The notes under the pieces were generated by a model. It saw nothing but the letters and a program-made list of their open reading frames with translations, had not been told where the DNA came from and ran no database searches. 7,521 bases of DNA from an uncultured Porphyromonas sp. GTDB lineage: Bacteria > Bacteroidota > Bacteroidia > Bacteroidales > Porphyromonadaceae. This document shows, one piece after another, positions 1 to 6,903 of this stretch. Within the stretch, counting starts at the first letter, position 1. Each line of letters opens with the position of its first letter. The position numbers and the translations under genes are program-made. Location of the stretch: the NCBI GenBank assembly GCA_945867245.1, contig CAMBHQ010000040.1, positions 1 to 7,521 of the forward strand, read 5' to 3'.

Positions 1-347
1 TGGGGCATTTCTTGGGGGCTCTACCTAGCCGACAGCTACAAATACATGGATATACCCTTCCCGCCCCACGGCGCTCCTGCACGCTACGAGCAGCTTGCCA
101 GTTATGGAGAGCGTCTTTACCGCTCTATTAGCTCGGGCAATAAAGACGCAGTCTGGGTCATGCAGGGCTGAATGTTTGGCTATCAGCGTAAGATATGGGA
201 TGGCAAGACCCTAGTGGTACTCCCTTTGACTTCGCAGCTTGGGAGCGCCATTGGGTAGAGCAGACGCCAGCGCTAAGCCCGATACATGGCGTCGAGGATA
301 TAGTAGCTTATGCCCGAGAGAGCCTAGCACGTTGCCGAGGGATATAG
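1..347 (+). pseudogene. Alpha-N-acetylglucosaminidase (NAGLU, GH89-like) remnant, 3' part
   Basis: Frame 1 reads from the window start to a TGA at 169-171 and carries clear NAGLU signatures: a stretch beginning WGISWGLYLADSY, then IPFPPHG, then DAVWVMQG. The family continues QGW-(M/L)-F at this point, and the sequence after the TGA indeed reads MFGYQRKIWDGKTL, so the TGA replaces the conserved Trp (TGG to TGA). From about 207 a different frame (positions 207-347) reads DPSGTPFDFAAWERHWVEQ and ends at TAG 345-347. That matches my memory of the C-terminal end of this family (an F-x-x-W-E-x-x-W pattern). Several hundred residues between these parts are missing, so the gene has a nonsense codon plus a large deletion with frame change. 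Intact relatives are secreted or periplasmic exo-glycosidases that remove terminal alpha-linked N-acetylglucosamine from glycans such as heparan sulfate. The 5' part lies outside the window. The N-terminal match is strong; the C-terminal tail is moderately sure. Confidence 0.8.
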
Positions 348-463
348 GTGCTGGGTGTGGGCAGTACCATCCCTTACAAAGTCCTTACTAGTATCTCGCC
401 CCGCGTCGCTAGCGTGTATATCAATAGCTGAGCATGAGAGCCTGGCAAATCGCTCTATTTGCA

Positions 464-471
464 TATCTTTG
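464..471 (+). promoter_or_regulatory. Bacteroidota-type -7 element (TATCTTTG) for the lipoprotein gene
   Basis: TATCTTTG matches the Bacteroidota -7 consensus TAnnTTTG and is followed by TAC, as at the promoter upstream of 1906. It lies 40 bases before the ATG at 512, so transcription would start near 478 with a leader of about 30 bases. The -33 element is poor: only CTGG at 442-445 sits at a suitable distance. No Shine-Dalgarno sequence precedes the ATG; the leader is A/T-rich, which is common in this phylum. Confidence 0.55.
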
Positions 472-511
472 TACCTTAAATATACAGTTAAAATAGCGCT
501 AGATACCCTAA

Positions 512-1771
512 ATGATGATGCGAATACTATTGTCTATACTTCTCCTCGGCTTTGTTTTGGGCTCTTGTGGTAAGAAAGAGGAAGTCCTAGAGTCTAAGGC
601 GGAAATAGTAGCCCCAGCAAATCCCCCTGTGGCACCTACCTCTCCCAAAGAGCAAGGAGCAGAAGAACGCTACACTCTCATATTGACAGCAGACAAGCAG
701 AGCCTTATAGCCGATGCTAAGGATAAGGTCGTGCTAACGTTTACGTGCAATGGGGAACAGCTACAAGGGGGCTATCAGTACATTATAAATGGAGTACCTC
801 ATACGCTTGTAGATGGAGCATTCGCTACAGACAAAGCAGGAGTCTATGAGGTCTATATTCTCTACAAAGAGAAGCACAAGTCCAATGCACTTCGTCTTAC
901 AGCACAAGCAGCTCGGCCTACGACTCCCCCTCAGACAGAGGTCGAGCAGCCCACACCTCCAGCAGGGAGGGAAGTGGTACTAGGTAAGGCTGGGACCCTC
1001 TTTGCCTATGGTGTAAGTCGGGAGAGCGGTTGGTATGACGTCAATAAAAAAGGTGATGGCAGAGGCTCCGATGGTCTGATGTGCTGGGCGGCAGCAGCAT
1101 CTACAGCCTTGCAATGGTGGCAGGATGTCTATACAAAATCTGGGTATCAGCTGCCCGACGGTGTTGCTAATGGAGTAGGCGTAGAGTACGAGCTTCGGAT
1201 ATTCGAGCTATTCAAGTCCAACTGGGACAACTTAGGCGCGACATCCTCAATTGGTTGCCATTGGTACTTCACCGGAGAGAATAAGGGGATCAATGCCGTT
1301 GGCTATGCTCGGCCTAAACCCAATAGCGGAGGCTACCTCAGACAGGTGTATGAGCGGATTATTGGTCTCTGGGGCAATGATTTCTCAGAGGAAACCAAGG
1401 GCTATCGTACCTGGGATACAGGAAGCGCCGACCAGTCCAAGCCGGCTATAGAGGTCTTCTCTCGTTTGATCTTGAAGGCCCTGCAAGAAGGGGTTGTACT
1501 ATTAGATGTTAACCCAGGCTATTCTGGAGCACATGCCATTACATTGTGGGGTTGCGAGTACAACGAGCAAGGGATTATTACCAAGATGTATATAACGGAC
1601 TCAGACGATCTGATAAAGACTCCCAAAGCTCCAAGGTATCCGATACTGCATGAGTTTGAGCTTGCCCCATCCACTCGAGAACCTCGGGTTGTCGGCTTGC
1701 GTGGGATGAGTTACAAGTCCTTCGTCCAGATACAGAACTTCGAAACCCTGCGCGCTTTCCCCCGATATTAG
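512..1771 (+). CDS. Surface lipoprotein with IdeS/Mac-type (peptidase C66-like) cysteine protease domain
   Basis: A predicted lipoprotein of 419 residues. Residues 1-18 form a lipoprotein signal peptide ending in LGS before Cys19. The mature start CGKKEE has the Lys plus acidic residues seen in Bacteroidota surface-export signals, so it probably faces outward. Residues about 53-131 (ERYTLILTADKQSLIADAKD onward) resemble the small beta-sandwich/Ig-like modules of Bacteroidota lipoproteins. A Pro/Thr linker covers about 132-152. Residues about 153-419 match streptococcal IdeS: GWYDVNKK (IdeS GWYDITK), the nucleophile at Cys191 (LMCWAAAASTALQWW), His341 (HAITLWG) and YITDSDD with Asp363 and Asp365. 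His to first Asp is 22 residues, as in IdeS (H262 to D284), and Lys179 or Lys180 stands for IdeS Lys84. IdeS cuts the IgG hinge; immunoglobulin as substrate here is inference. Three ATG codons in a row (512, 515, 518) leave the exact start open. Base composition is clearly more A/T-rich than the next two genes. Confidence 0.88.
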   Translation: MMMRILLSILLLGFVLGSCGKKEEVLESKAEIVAPANPPVAPTSPKEQGAEERYTLILTADKQSLIADAKDKVVLTFTCNGEQLQGGYQYIINGVPHTLVDGAFATDKAGVYEVYILYKEKHKSNALRLTAQAARPTTPPQTEVEQPTPPAGREVVLGKAGTLFAYGVSRESGWYDVNKKGDGRGSDGLMCWAAAASTALQWWQDVYTKSGYQLPDGVANGVGVEYELRIFELFKSNWDNLGATSSIGCHWYFTGENKGINAVGYARPKPNSGGYLRQVYERIIGLWGNDFSEETKGYRTWDTGSADQSKPAIEVFSRLILKALQEGVVLLDVNPGYSGAHAITLWGCEYNEQGIITKMYITDSDDLIKTPKAPRYPILHEFELAPSTREPRVVGLRGMSYKSFVQIQNFETLRAFPRY

Positions 1772-1807
1772 CCTTATCAGAGTCTGCAAAAGTCTCTCTC
1801 TTAGTGG

Positions 1808-1861
1808 ATAGTGGGTCTGCTTATAGTCATTGCATGGCACTAAGCATCACCCACTATTTTT
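1808..1861 (+). terminator. Intrinsic terminator after the lipoprotein gene
   Basis: ATAGTGGGT at 1808-1816 pairs perfectly with ACCCACTAT at 1849-1857, and an inner stem GCTTA (1819-1823) pairs with TAAGC (1841-1845) across a small internal loop. The 3' arm runs straight into TTTTT (1857-1861). It sits 37 bases after the stop of the lipoprotein gene, as expected for a rho-independent terminator. The loop is long (17 bases), so its strength is uncertain, and its 3' arm is shared with the next promoter. Confidence 0.6.
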
Positions 1862-1870
1862 GTACTTTTG
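1830..1870 (+). promoter_or_regulatory. Bacteroidota-type promoter for the glycogen synthase gene
   Basis: TATTTTTG at 1855-1862 is a perfect TAnnTTTG -7 element, with TTGC at 1830-1833 as a -33 element 21 bases upstream. A second overlapping match, TACTTTTG, lies at 1863-1870. Transcription would begin near 1870-1878, giving a leader of about 30 bases that includes AGGAG at 1892-1896, nine bases before the ATG at 1906. This is the only well-formed promoter seen before the closely packed downstream genes. Confidence 0.6.
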
Positions 1871-1905
1871 CAAGAGATAACGAGACTATATAGGAGAACG
1901 ACAGT

Positions 1906-3528
1906 ATGATGATTATAGAGACTAGCTGGGAGGTATGTAACAAGATGGGCGGTATCTATACCGTCCTCTCCTCACGCGCTAGAGAGATGATGAGCGCCCA
2001 CAAAGGGCAAGTTATCTTCGTCGGCCCACTACACGACGACTTACCACAGGACTTCGTGCCATCCGTCCCCGAGCTACTCAGCCCGTGGGTAGATAAGGCT
2101 CAGGAGAGCTTCCCTCTGCGTACTGCCGTTGGCCACTGGGCAGTCCCTGGCGAGCCTGCCGCTGTGCTGGTAGACTTCCGCCCCCTGTGGGTGGAGCGGG
2201 GCGAGCTCTACTTCGAGATGTGGCAGCGCTACGGCCTCGAGGGCGACAAGGGCTATGGGGACTACGACGAGAGTTGTCTCTTCGCCATAGCCGCTGCCCG
2301 CGTGATGCATAGCCTCGTGGATGCCCTGCGCCCACGTCGCGACCAAGTGATGTGTATATATAATGAGTGGCAGACGGCCATGGGCCTACTCTATAGCAAG
2401 GCGCTACGCCCCGAGCTACCCACACTCTTCATCACCCACGCCACGACCGTTGGGCGCTCGATAGCCGGCAATGGCAAAGACCTGTATGCCTATATGCCTT
2501 ATTATAATGGCGACCAGATGGCGGGCGAGCTGGGCGTCGTGGCCAAGCATGCCGTAGAGAAGCGTGCCGCACACGTGAGCGACCTCTTCGCCACCGTTAG
2601 CAAGCTCACCGCGGCCGAGTGTACACAACTCCTCGAGCGCAGTCCACTCGTACTGCCCAATGGCTTCGAGGGGGACTTCGTCCCTCGTGGGCGCAAGTAC
2701 GATGCGGCACGCCGTGAGGCCCGAGAGCGCCTCCGAGAGATTGCCCAGTCGCTGACAGGTATCGAGGTCGGCGAGCGTGATGTGTTCGTATCGCTAGGCG
2801 GACGCTACGAGTACCGCAATAAGGGCATTGACCTCTATGTAGAGAGCATAGCACGCCTTAGACAGTCCTACCGAGGCAAGCGCCGTATCTTCGCCTTCGT
2901 CCTCGTCCCTGGCTGGGTAGCAGAGCCACGTGCCGACCTCGCCTACCTCATAGAGCATCCCGAGGCTCGTGGCACAGCACTACAGCACCCCACGCTGACG
3001 CACTGGCTACACAACATGCAGGAGGATGCCACGCAGAGCCACCTCCGCCACCTAGGGCTAGACCGTGTGGACGAGCGCGTAAACCTCATCCAGATACCCG
3101 TGTACCTCACGGGGCAGGATGGCATCGTAGGGCTTAGCTATTATCAGCTACTCTGCGGTATGGACTATAGTGTGTACCCCAGTTATTACGAGCCTTGGGG
3201 CTATACGCCTCTAGAGAGTATTGCCTTTGGCGTCCCCACCATCACGACACGTTACGCAGGCTTCGGTCTGTGGGCCGAGGAGGAGCTGGCGGGCCAAGCC
3301 AAGGCACAGGAGCTGGGTATCCCCGTGTCGGTACTTGCTCGCACCGATCACAATGCCGAGGAGGTAGCCGAGGCTATAGCACAGCAGCTAGAGCGCTACG
3401 CTACCGGCAAGCTAGGCACACTGCGGGATATTCGCTCGGCCTGCCAGCGTCTAGCAGAGCGTGCCGAGTGGAAGCACTTCTACAAGCATTACCTAAACGC
3501 TTACAAGGCCCTAAAGAAGGCTAAGTAA
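1906..3528 (+). CDS. GT3-family (eukaryotic-type) glycogen synthase
   Basis: Cytoplasmic enzyme predicted to add glucose from a nucleotide sugar to growing alpha-1,4-glucan. The 540 residues match the fungal/animal glycogen synthase family GT3, not the usual bacterial GlgA (GT5). Visible hallmarks are: the start ETSWEVCNKMGGIYTVLSSRA (residues 5-25, family pattern ETxxEVxNxxGGIYxVL); FITHATTVGRSIAG with His178 and Arg184; AVEKRAAHVSDLFATVSKLT in the acceptor/donor cleft region; a LPNGF turn; GGRYEYRNKGIDLYVE at the second Rossmann domain; and YYEPWGYTPLE with the paired catalytic-site glutamates Glu429 and Glu437 (E-x7-E). It is shorter than eukaryotic members (about 700 residues) because it lacks their phosphorylated C-terminal tail. 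GT3 enzymes of eukaryotes use UDP-glucose; the donor here is inferred. AGGAG at 1892-1896 supports the ATG at 1906. No other glycogen gene is nearby. The next gene starts 12 bases after its stop. Confidence 0.93.
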   Translation: MMIIETSWEVCNKMGGIYTVLSSRAREMMSAHKGQVIFVGPLHDDLPQDFVPSVPELLSPWVDKAQESFPLRTAVGHWAVPGEPAAVLVDFRPLWVERGELYFEMWQRYGLEGDKGYGDYDESCLFAIAAARVMHSLVDALRPRRDQVMCIYNEWQTAMGLLYSKALRPELPTLFITHATTVGRSIAGNGKDLYAYMPYYNGDQMAGELGVVAKHAVEKRAAHVSDLFATVSKLTAAECTQLLERSPLVLPNGFEGDFVPRGRKYDAARREARERLREIAQSLTGIEVGERDVFVSLGGRYEYRNKGIDLYVESIARLRQSYRGKRRIFAFVLVPGWVAEPRADLAYLIEHPEARGTALQHPTLTHWLHNMQEDATQSHLRHLGLDRVDERVNLIQIPVYLTGQDGIVGLSYYQLLCGMDYSVYPSYYEPWGYTPLESIAFGVPTITTRYAGFGLWAEEELAGQAKAQELGIPVSVLARTDHNAEEVAEAIAQQLERYATGKLGTLRDIRSACQRLAERAEWKHFYKHYLNAYKALKKAK

Positions 3529-3540
3529 GTCCATATCAAT

Positions 3541-5961
3541 ATGAATAATCCGATATCCTATAGGGGCGGAGCGCAGCCTGCGTTGCTCCCCTGCCCAAAG
3601 GCTAGAGTGCAGCGTCTGCGCTCTAGCCTCGTCTGCCTATTGTCGCTCTGCCTCTTGGCACTAGGCACCCATAGTCTCTCGGCACAATTCCGTGTGCCGG
3701 CACGACCTAGCTCCCTAACGATGCAGAGCAAGGCGCAGGCACGTAGCCTGACGAAAGTCGACACCCTAGAGATAGCCCCGCCCAGTGCCGAACGCCTAAG
3801 GCGTCTGACACAGATAGACCCTCGGAGCGAGGTGCGTACGCTCAGCTTCGCCGAGACGCTCCCCCTCGACCTCAGCCCCTCGACCCACGGGCAGTGGCAG
3901 ACGGCTGCCGATGGCTCGCAGGTATGGCGCATGAGCCTCCGCAGTCGTGGTGCCAAGACGCTAGGGCTCTATCTAGACCGTTATCGCCTACCCGAGGGCG
4001 CAGCCCTATTCGTGCATAGTGCCGAGAGTGGCCTGCGTGGCGCCTTCACCCACATGAACAACAATGCGCACAACATACTCAGCCTAGCCCACCTCCGTGG
4101 CGAGGCCCTTAGCCTCGAGCTGAACCTCCCCGCAGGCATGGCTCGGAGTGCCGTAGAGCTACACCTCGCCCAGCTACATTATGGCGTACTAGACCTCTAC
4201 GAGCAGGGCGAGGGGTTGCGCGCCTCGGCCGTTAGCAACGCCATGGGGGAGCCCTTCTACAACCACCGAGGCACAGGCCTACAGCGCATTAGTTGTGCCC
4301 CCAATGCCGTGGCCTATCCCGAGTATCGGGCGCAGGCTCGCTCTGTCGTCCTGATGGTGATGGAGGGCAATACGATGGGTACGGGGGCGCTCATCAACAG
4401 CACCCGTAACGATGGCACAGCATACGTCCTAACGGCCGCGCACAACATCAATAGGCTCTACCACGAGGGTATCGATACCCTCGAGCGGAATAAACAGCTA
4501 CCTATCATCCAAAAGATATGCCGTTCGACGGTCTTTTTCTTCGGCTTCGAGAGCCCCTCGCGCGACCAAGACCTCCGTGGCACCGAGGAGCTAACGCTCT
4601 CGGGTGCCGAGCTAGTGGCCTACGAGCCCGATGCCGATATGGCACTCCTGCGCATAACAGGTCTACCGACCGACGACAGCGGACAGAGCTACATCCCCGA
4701 CTATTACAATGTCTACTTCAGTGGCTGGAATATCTCTGCCACGCCCTCTGCCCCCTTCTACGGCATACACCATCCGCTAGCCTCGACCAAGCGTGTCAGC
4801 ATAGCCGCCGACCAGAGTCTGTCTATCGTAGACTACGACCTCTCGATACGTAGCTGGACGCAGAAGCACTGGCGCCTGCGAGCCTGGGAGACGGGTATCA
4901 CAGAGGCGGGCTCGTCTGGCTCGCCCCTATTCGACAAGGACGGAGCAATCATCGGGGGGCTATCGGGCGGACGCTCTACCTGTAGCGACCCTCGGCAAGA
5001 CACCTACTTCGCTATCCATAAGACCTGGACAAACGCAGACCCCAGTAGAGCCCTCCAGCCCTGGCTAGACCCCGACGACACAGGGGCCACTAGCCTATCG
5101 GGTTACGACCCTCACGCTGGCGCTACAGGGGTAGTATCACGCATCAGCCCCTACTACGCTCAGTCTACCAAAGACCTCGTATGGCGCAGCTATCAGCCCA
5201 TCAGCGCTGTCTCGGGTATCGGACGTAGTATCCGTATCACCGGTAGCGTACAGCCCCTCGGGGTCTACCTACACCTAGGCGAGGGGAATACCACCCTGAG
5301 CCCAGGACAAAGCTATCAGATAGAGCTACGCCGCATCGATGGCAAGACGGCAGAGACCGAGCCACTATGGACGGCACAGCTCGACGACTATCTCTATAAG
5401 GCTTATGATGCTAAGGCTGATGGTTTCACCACGGCACAGCGTACTGTGGGGCTCGATGAGCTGGAGCTTTTCGTCCCAGGCACAGAGCTACCCACCCTCA
5501 GCGCAGGCGAGTATCTACTCTCTATTAGGAATGCCGACGACAGCAAACAGCTAACCTATCCGCTCCTTGCCGACAATAGACGTGCCACGAGCATATACCG
5601 AGCTTACGATATCTGGCACAAGCGCAGTGGTGGCGCCTGGGGCATCGCTGAGGGCGCTCAGCAGAGCGTTTGGCTAGACCTCCTTGTCAAGGGGACGAAG
5701 CAGGAGTATGATCTACTGCGCCCCGATAGCGAATGTCCGCTCTATCCCTCGTATTACTATGCGGACAATATCTACACCTACAATCCTGGTGGGGCCCTAA
5801 GCCTACGCATCTATAGCATCGATGGGCATCTATGGCAGAGCACCGAGCTGGGCGAAGGCGAGAGCCAAACCTCGGTTATGGCCCTACCTACGGGCTATGT
5901 CTACGTGGTTCAGCTCGTAGGCGACCTCGGCAAGCGTAGCTATAAGATTATCAAGAAGTAG
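3541..5961 (+). CDS. T9SS-exported serine protease, lysyl-endopeptidase (API/PepK) type
   Basis: Secreted endopeptidase of 806 residues. A signal peptide core (SSLVCLLSLCLLALG) ends in LSA before Gln49. A propeptide-like beta region covers about 60-250. The S1-fold protease domain (about 250-505) resembles Achromobacter protease I (API): TAAH with His301, DADMALL with Asp366, TEAGSSGSP with Ser459, the conserved IHHP, and Cys481, 22 residues after the Ser as in API. RQDTY puts Asp487 where API Asp225 sets preference for Lys at P1; API His210 is replaced by Ser475. P. gingivalis PepK is a known lysine-specific relative. A beta-rich region follows, and residues about 740-806, ending in GYVYVVQLVGDLGKRSYKIIKK, form a T9SS type A sorting domain for export and surface attachment. 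The start is doubtful: ATG 3541 leaves a 27-residue leader before the hydrophobic core, whereas GTG 3607 (V23), preceded by AAAGG at 3597-3601, would give a standard 26-residue signal peptide. Confidence 0.92.
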   Translation: MNNPISYRGGAQPALLPCPKARVQRLRSSLVCLLSLCLLALGTHSLSAQFRVPARPSSLTMQSKAQARSLTKVDTLEIAPPSAERLRRLTQIDPRSEVRTLSFAETLPLDLSPSTHGQWQTAADGSQVWRMSLRSRGAKTLGLYLDRYRLPEGAALFVHSAESGLRGAFTHMNNNAHNILSLAHLRGEALSLELNLPAGMARSAVELHLAQLHYGVLDLYEQGEGLRASAVSNAMGEPFYNHRGTGLQRISCAPNAVAYPEYRAQARSVVLMVMEGNTMGTGALINSTRNDGTAYVLTAAHNINRLYHEGIDTLERNKQLPIIQKICRSTVFFFGFESPSRDQDLRGTEELTLSGAELVAYEPDADMALLRITGLPTDDSGQSYIPDYYNVYFSGWNISATPSAPFYGIHHPLASTKRVSIAADQSLSIVDYDLSIRSWTQKHWRLRAWETGITEAGSSGSPLFDKDGAIIGGLSGGRSTCSDPRQDTYFAIHKTWTNADPSRALQPWLDPDDTGATSLSGYDPHAGATGVVSRISPYYAQSTKDLVWRSYQPISAVSGIGRSIRITGSVQPLGVYLHLGEGNTTLSPGQSYQIELRRIDGKTAETEPLWTAQLDDYLYKAYDAKADGFTTAQRTVGLDELELFVPGTELPTLSAGEYLLSIRNADDSKQLTYPLLADNRRATSIYRAYDIWHKRSGGAWGIAEGAQQSVWLDLLVKGTKQEYDLLRPDSECPLYPSYYYADNIYTYNPGGALSLRIYSIDGHLWQSTELGEGESQTSVMALPTGYVYVVQLVGDLGKRSYKIIKK
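3601..3627 (+). repeat. Strong inverted repeat (12-pair hairpin, 3-base loop) at the protease gene start
   Basis: GCTAGAG (3601-3607) pairs with CTCTAGC (3621-3627), T3608 can wobble with G3620, and GCAG (3609-3612) pairs with CTGC (3616-3619), leaving the loop CGT. A second, weaker hairpin lies just upstream (GGAGCGCA at 3567-3574 against TGCG and GCTCC at 3579-3588). The strong hairpin covers the alternative GTG start at 3607. No T-run follows, so it is not an intrinsic terminator. Its role, if any, would be control of translation or message stability. Confidence 0.55.
4464..4483. repeat. Perfect 20-base palindrome inside the protease gene
   Basis: The half-site CGAGGGTATC is followed directly by its exact reverse complement, centred between 4473 and 4474. 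It lies in the coding sequence just after the catalytic His301 and encodes part of HEGIDTLER. A perfect palindrome of this length is expected by chance less than once in 100 windows of this size. No second copy was noticed, and no function is known. Confidence 0.6.
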
Positions 5962-5969
5962 ATCTCGGG

Positions 5970-6902
5970 ATGACTGCAGCAGAGCGATTAGAGAGTAGTG
6001 TAGGCCTTGCCCACTTCGGCCTAGCGAAGCCCTTCGTCAGGTGGGTCGGGGGCAAGGGACAGCTTATCCCTCAGATAGCGCCACACCTGAACCGACAGAT
6101 AGCGAGGGTCCCCATCACGAGGTACATAGAGCCCTTTGTCGGTGGTGGGGCTATGCTCTTCCATGTACTCAGCAATTACCCACAGCTCGAGGAAGTTATC
6201 ATCAATGATATTAATCCTCGTTTGGTAGCCTGCTATCGGACTGTCCGAGAGCAACCGGAGGAATTGATCGATGTGCTAGCAGAGTATCAGGCGGATTATT
6301 ACCGCTTGACAGACGAAGAAGCGCGCAGGGACTATTACCTCGAGGCTCGCACTCGATTCAATGCCGGCACATATACCCAGGTCGAGGGAGCTGCACTCTT
6401 TATCCTCATCAATCGCTTGTGCTTCAATGGCCTCTATCGGGTCAATCGCAAAGGCGAGTACAATGTCCCCTTTGGCAAGGCTCTGCGCCCGACCATATGC
6501 GATGCGCAGACCCTCCGTAGCGACAGCGCTCTATTGGCACGGACAGAGATCCTTTGCGGAGACTATACCGAGGCTTTAGCTTCGGCAGACGAATATACAC
6601 TGGTGTATTTCGACCCTCCGTATAAGCCTCTCAATGCGACCTCGAGCTTCAACAGCTACTCCAAAGAAGAGTTTGGCGATAGCGAGCAGCTGAGACTCCG
6701 AGACCATTGCCATACTCTAGACGGACGTGGCGCTAGCTTTATCCTCAGCAATTCGGATGCCTATACGCCAGAGGGCGAGAGCTATTTCGATGCCTTATAC
6801 ACAGACTACATCGTCGAACGTGTCTGGGCTAAGCGCGCTGTCAATGCACAGGCAGATAAACGTGGTAAGATCGCAGAGGTGCTAATACGTAACTTCGATT
6901 AA
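5970..6902 (+). CDS. dam: Dam/M.DpnII-family DNA adenine-N6 methyltransferase (predicted GATC)
   Basis: Predicted to transfer a methyl group from S-adenosylmethionine to the adenine of GATC in DNA, protecting host DNA from the endonuclease encoded next. The 310 residues show the alpha-class (D12) order: PFVRWVGGKGQL (21-32) at the AdoMet-binding start; YIEPFVGGGAMLF with EPFVGGGA at 54-61 (motif I); INDINPRLVACY; then NRLCFNGLYRVNRKGEYNVPFG from Asn148; and the catalytic motif DPPY at 215-218 followed by FNSYSKEEFG, LRDH and ILSNSD. The order and wording follow M.DpnII closely. The N-terminus is some 10 residues longer than I recall for M.DpnII, so the first codons are less sure. Spacing is 8 bases after the protease stop and 1 base to the endonuclease, so the pair is co-transcribed. 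No own promoter was recognised in the end of the preceding gene. A GATC overlaps the likely ribosome-binding region at 5961-5964. Confidence 0.95.
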   Translation: MTAAERLESSVGLAHFGLAKPFVRWVGGKGQLIPQIAPHLNRQIARVPITRYIEPFVGGGAMLFHVLSNYPQLEEVIINDINPRLVACYRTVREQPEELIDVLAEYQADYYRLTDEEARRDYYLEARTRFNAGTYTQVEGAALFILINRLCFNGLYRVNRKGEYNVPFGKALRPTICDAQTLRSDSALLARTEILCGDYTEALASADEYTLVYFDPPYKPLNATSSFNSYSKEEFGDSEQLRLRDHCHTLDGRGASFILSNSDAYTPEGESYFDALYTDYIVERVWAKRAVNAQADKRGKIAEVLIRNFD

Positions 6903-6903
6903 G

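Noticed and set aside
169..171. TGA read as Trp (recoded stop), because no intact gene in the window ends in TGA
   Set aside because: The frame also breaks about 40 bases later by deletion, and all other Trp codons here are TGG; a decayed gene explains both without recoding.
348..428. Open stretch following the NAGLU remnant, in the same frame as its C-terminal tail, reading VGSTIPYKVLTSISPRVASV
   Set aside because: Only 26 codons, no start codon in frame and no family recognised; it may be a gene remnant but nothing supports a call.
1046..1051. A6 run shortly before the catalytic Cys codon of the lipoprotein, as a possible phase-variation tract
   Set aside because: Six A residues are too short to indicate a variable tract; Lys-Lys coding explains it.
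2074..2854. Several minus-strand open frames of 70-115 codons opposite the synthase gene
   Set aside because: They are low-complexity Arg/Gly/Pro-rich shadows of a G+C-rich gene on the other strand, with no recognisable domain.
3558..3956. Minus-strand open frame of 132 codons opposite the protease start
   Set aside because: It lies opposite a well-supported signal peptide and propeptide and has an Arg/Ser/Cys-rich shadow composition.
4954..4959. G6 run in the protease gene after the active-site Ser
   Set aside because: It is a plain Gly-Gly coding stretch of ordinary length, and the frame is intact around it.
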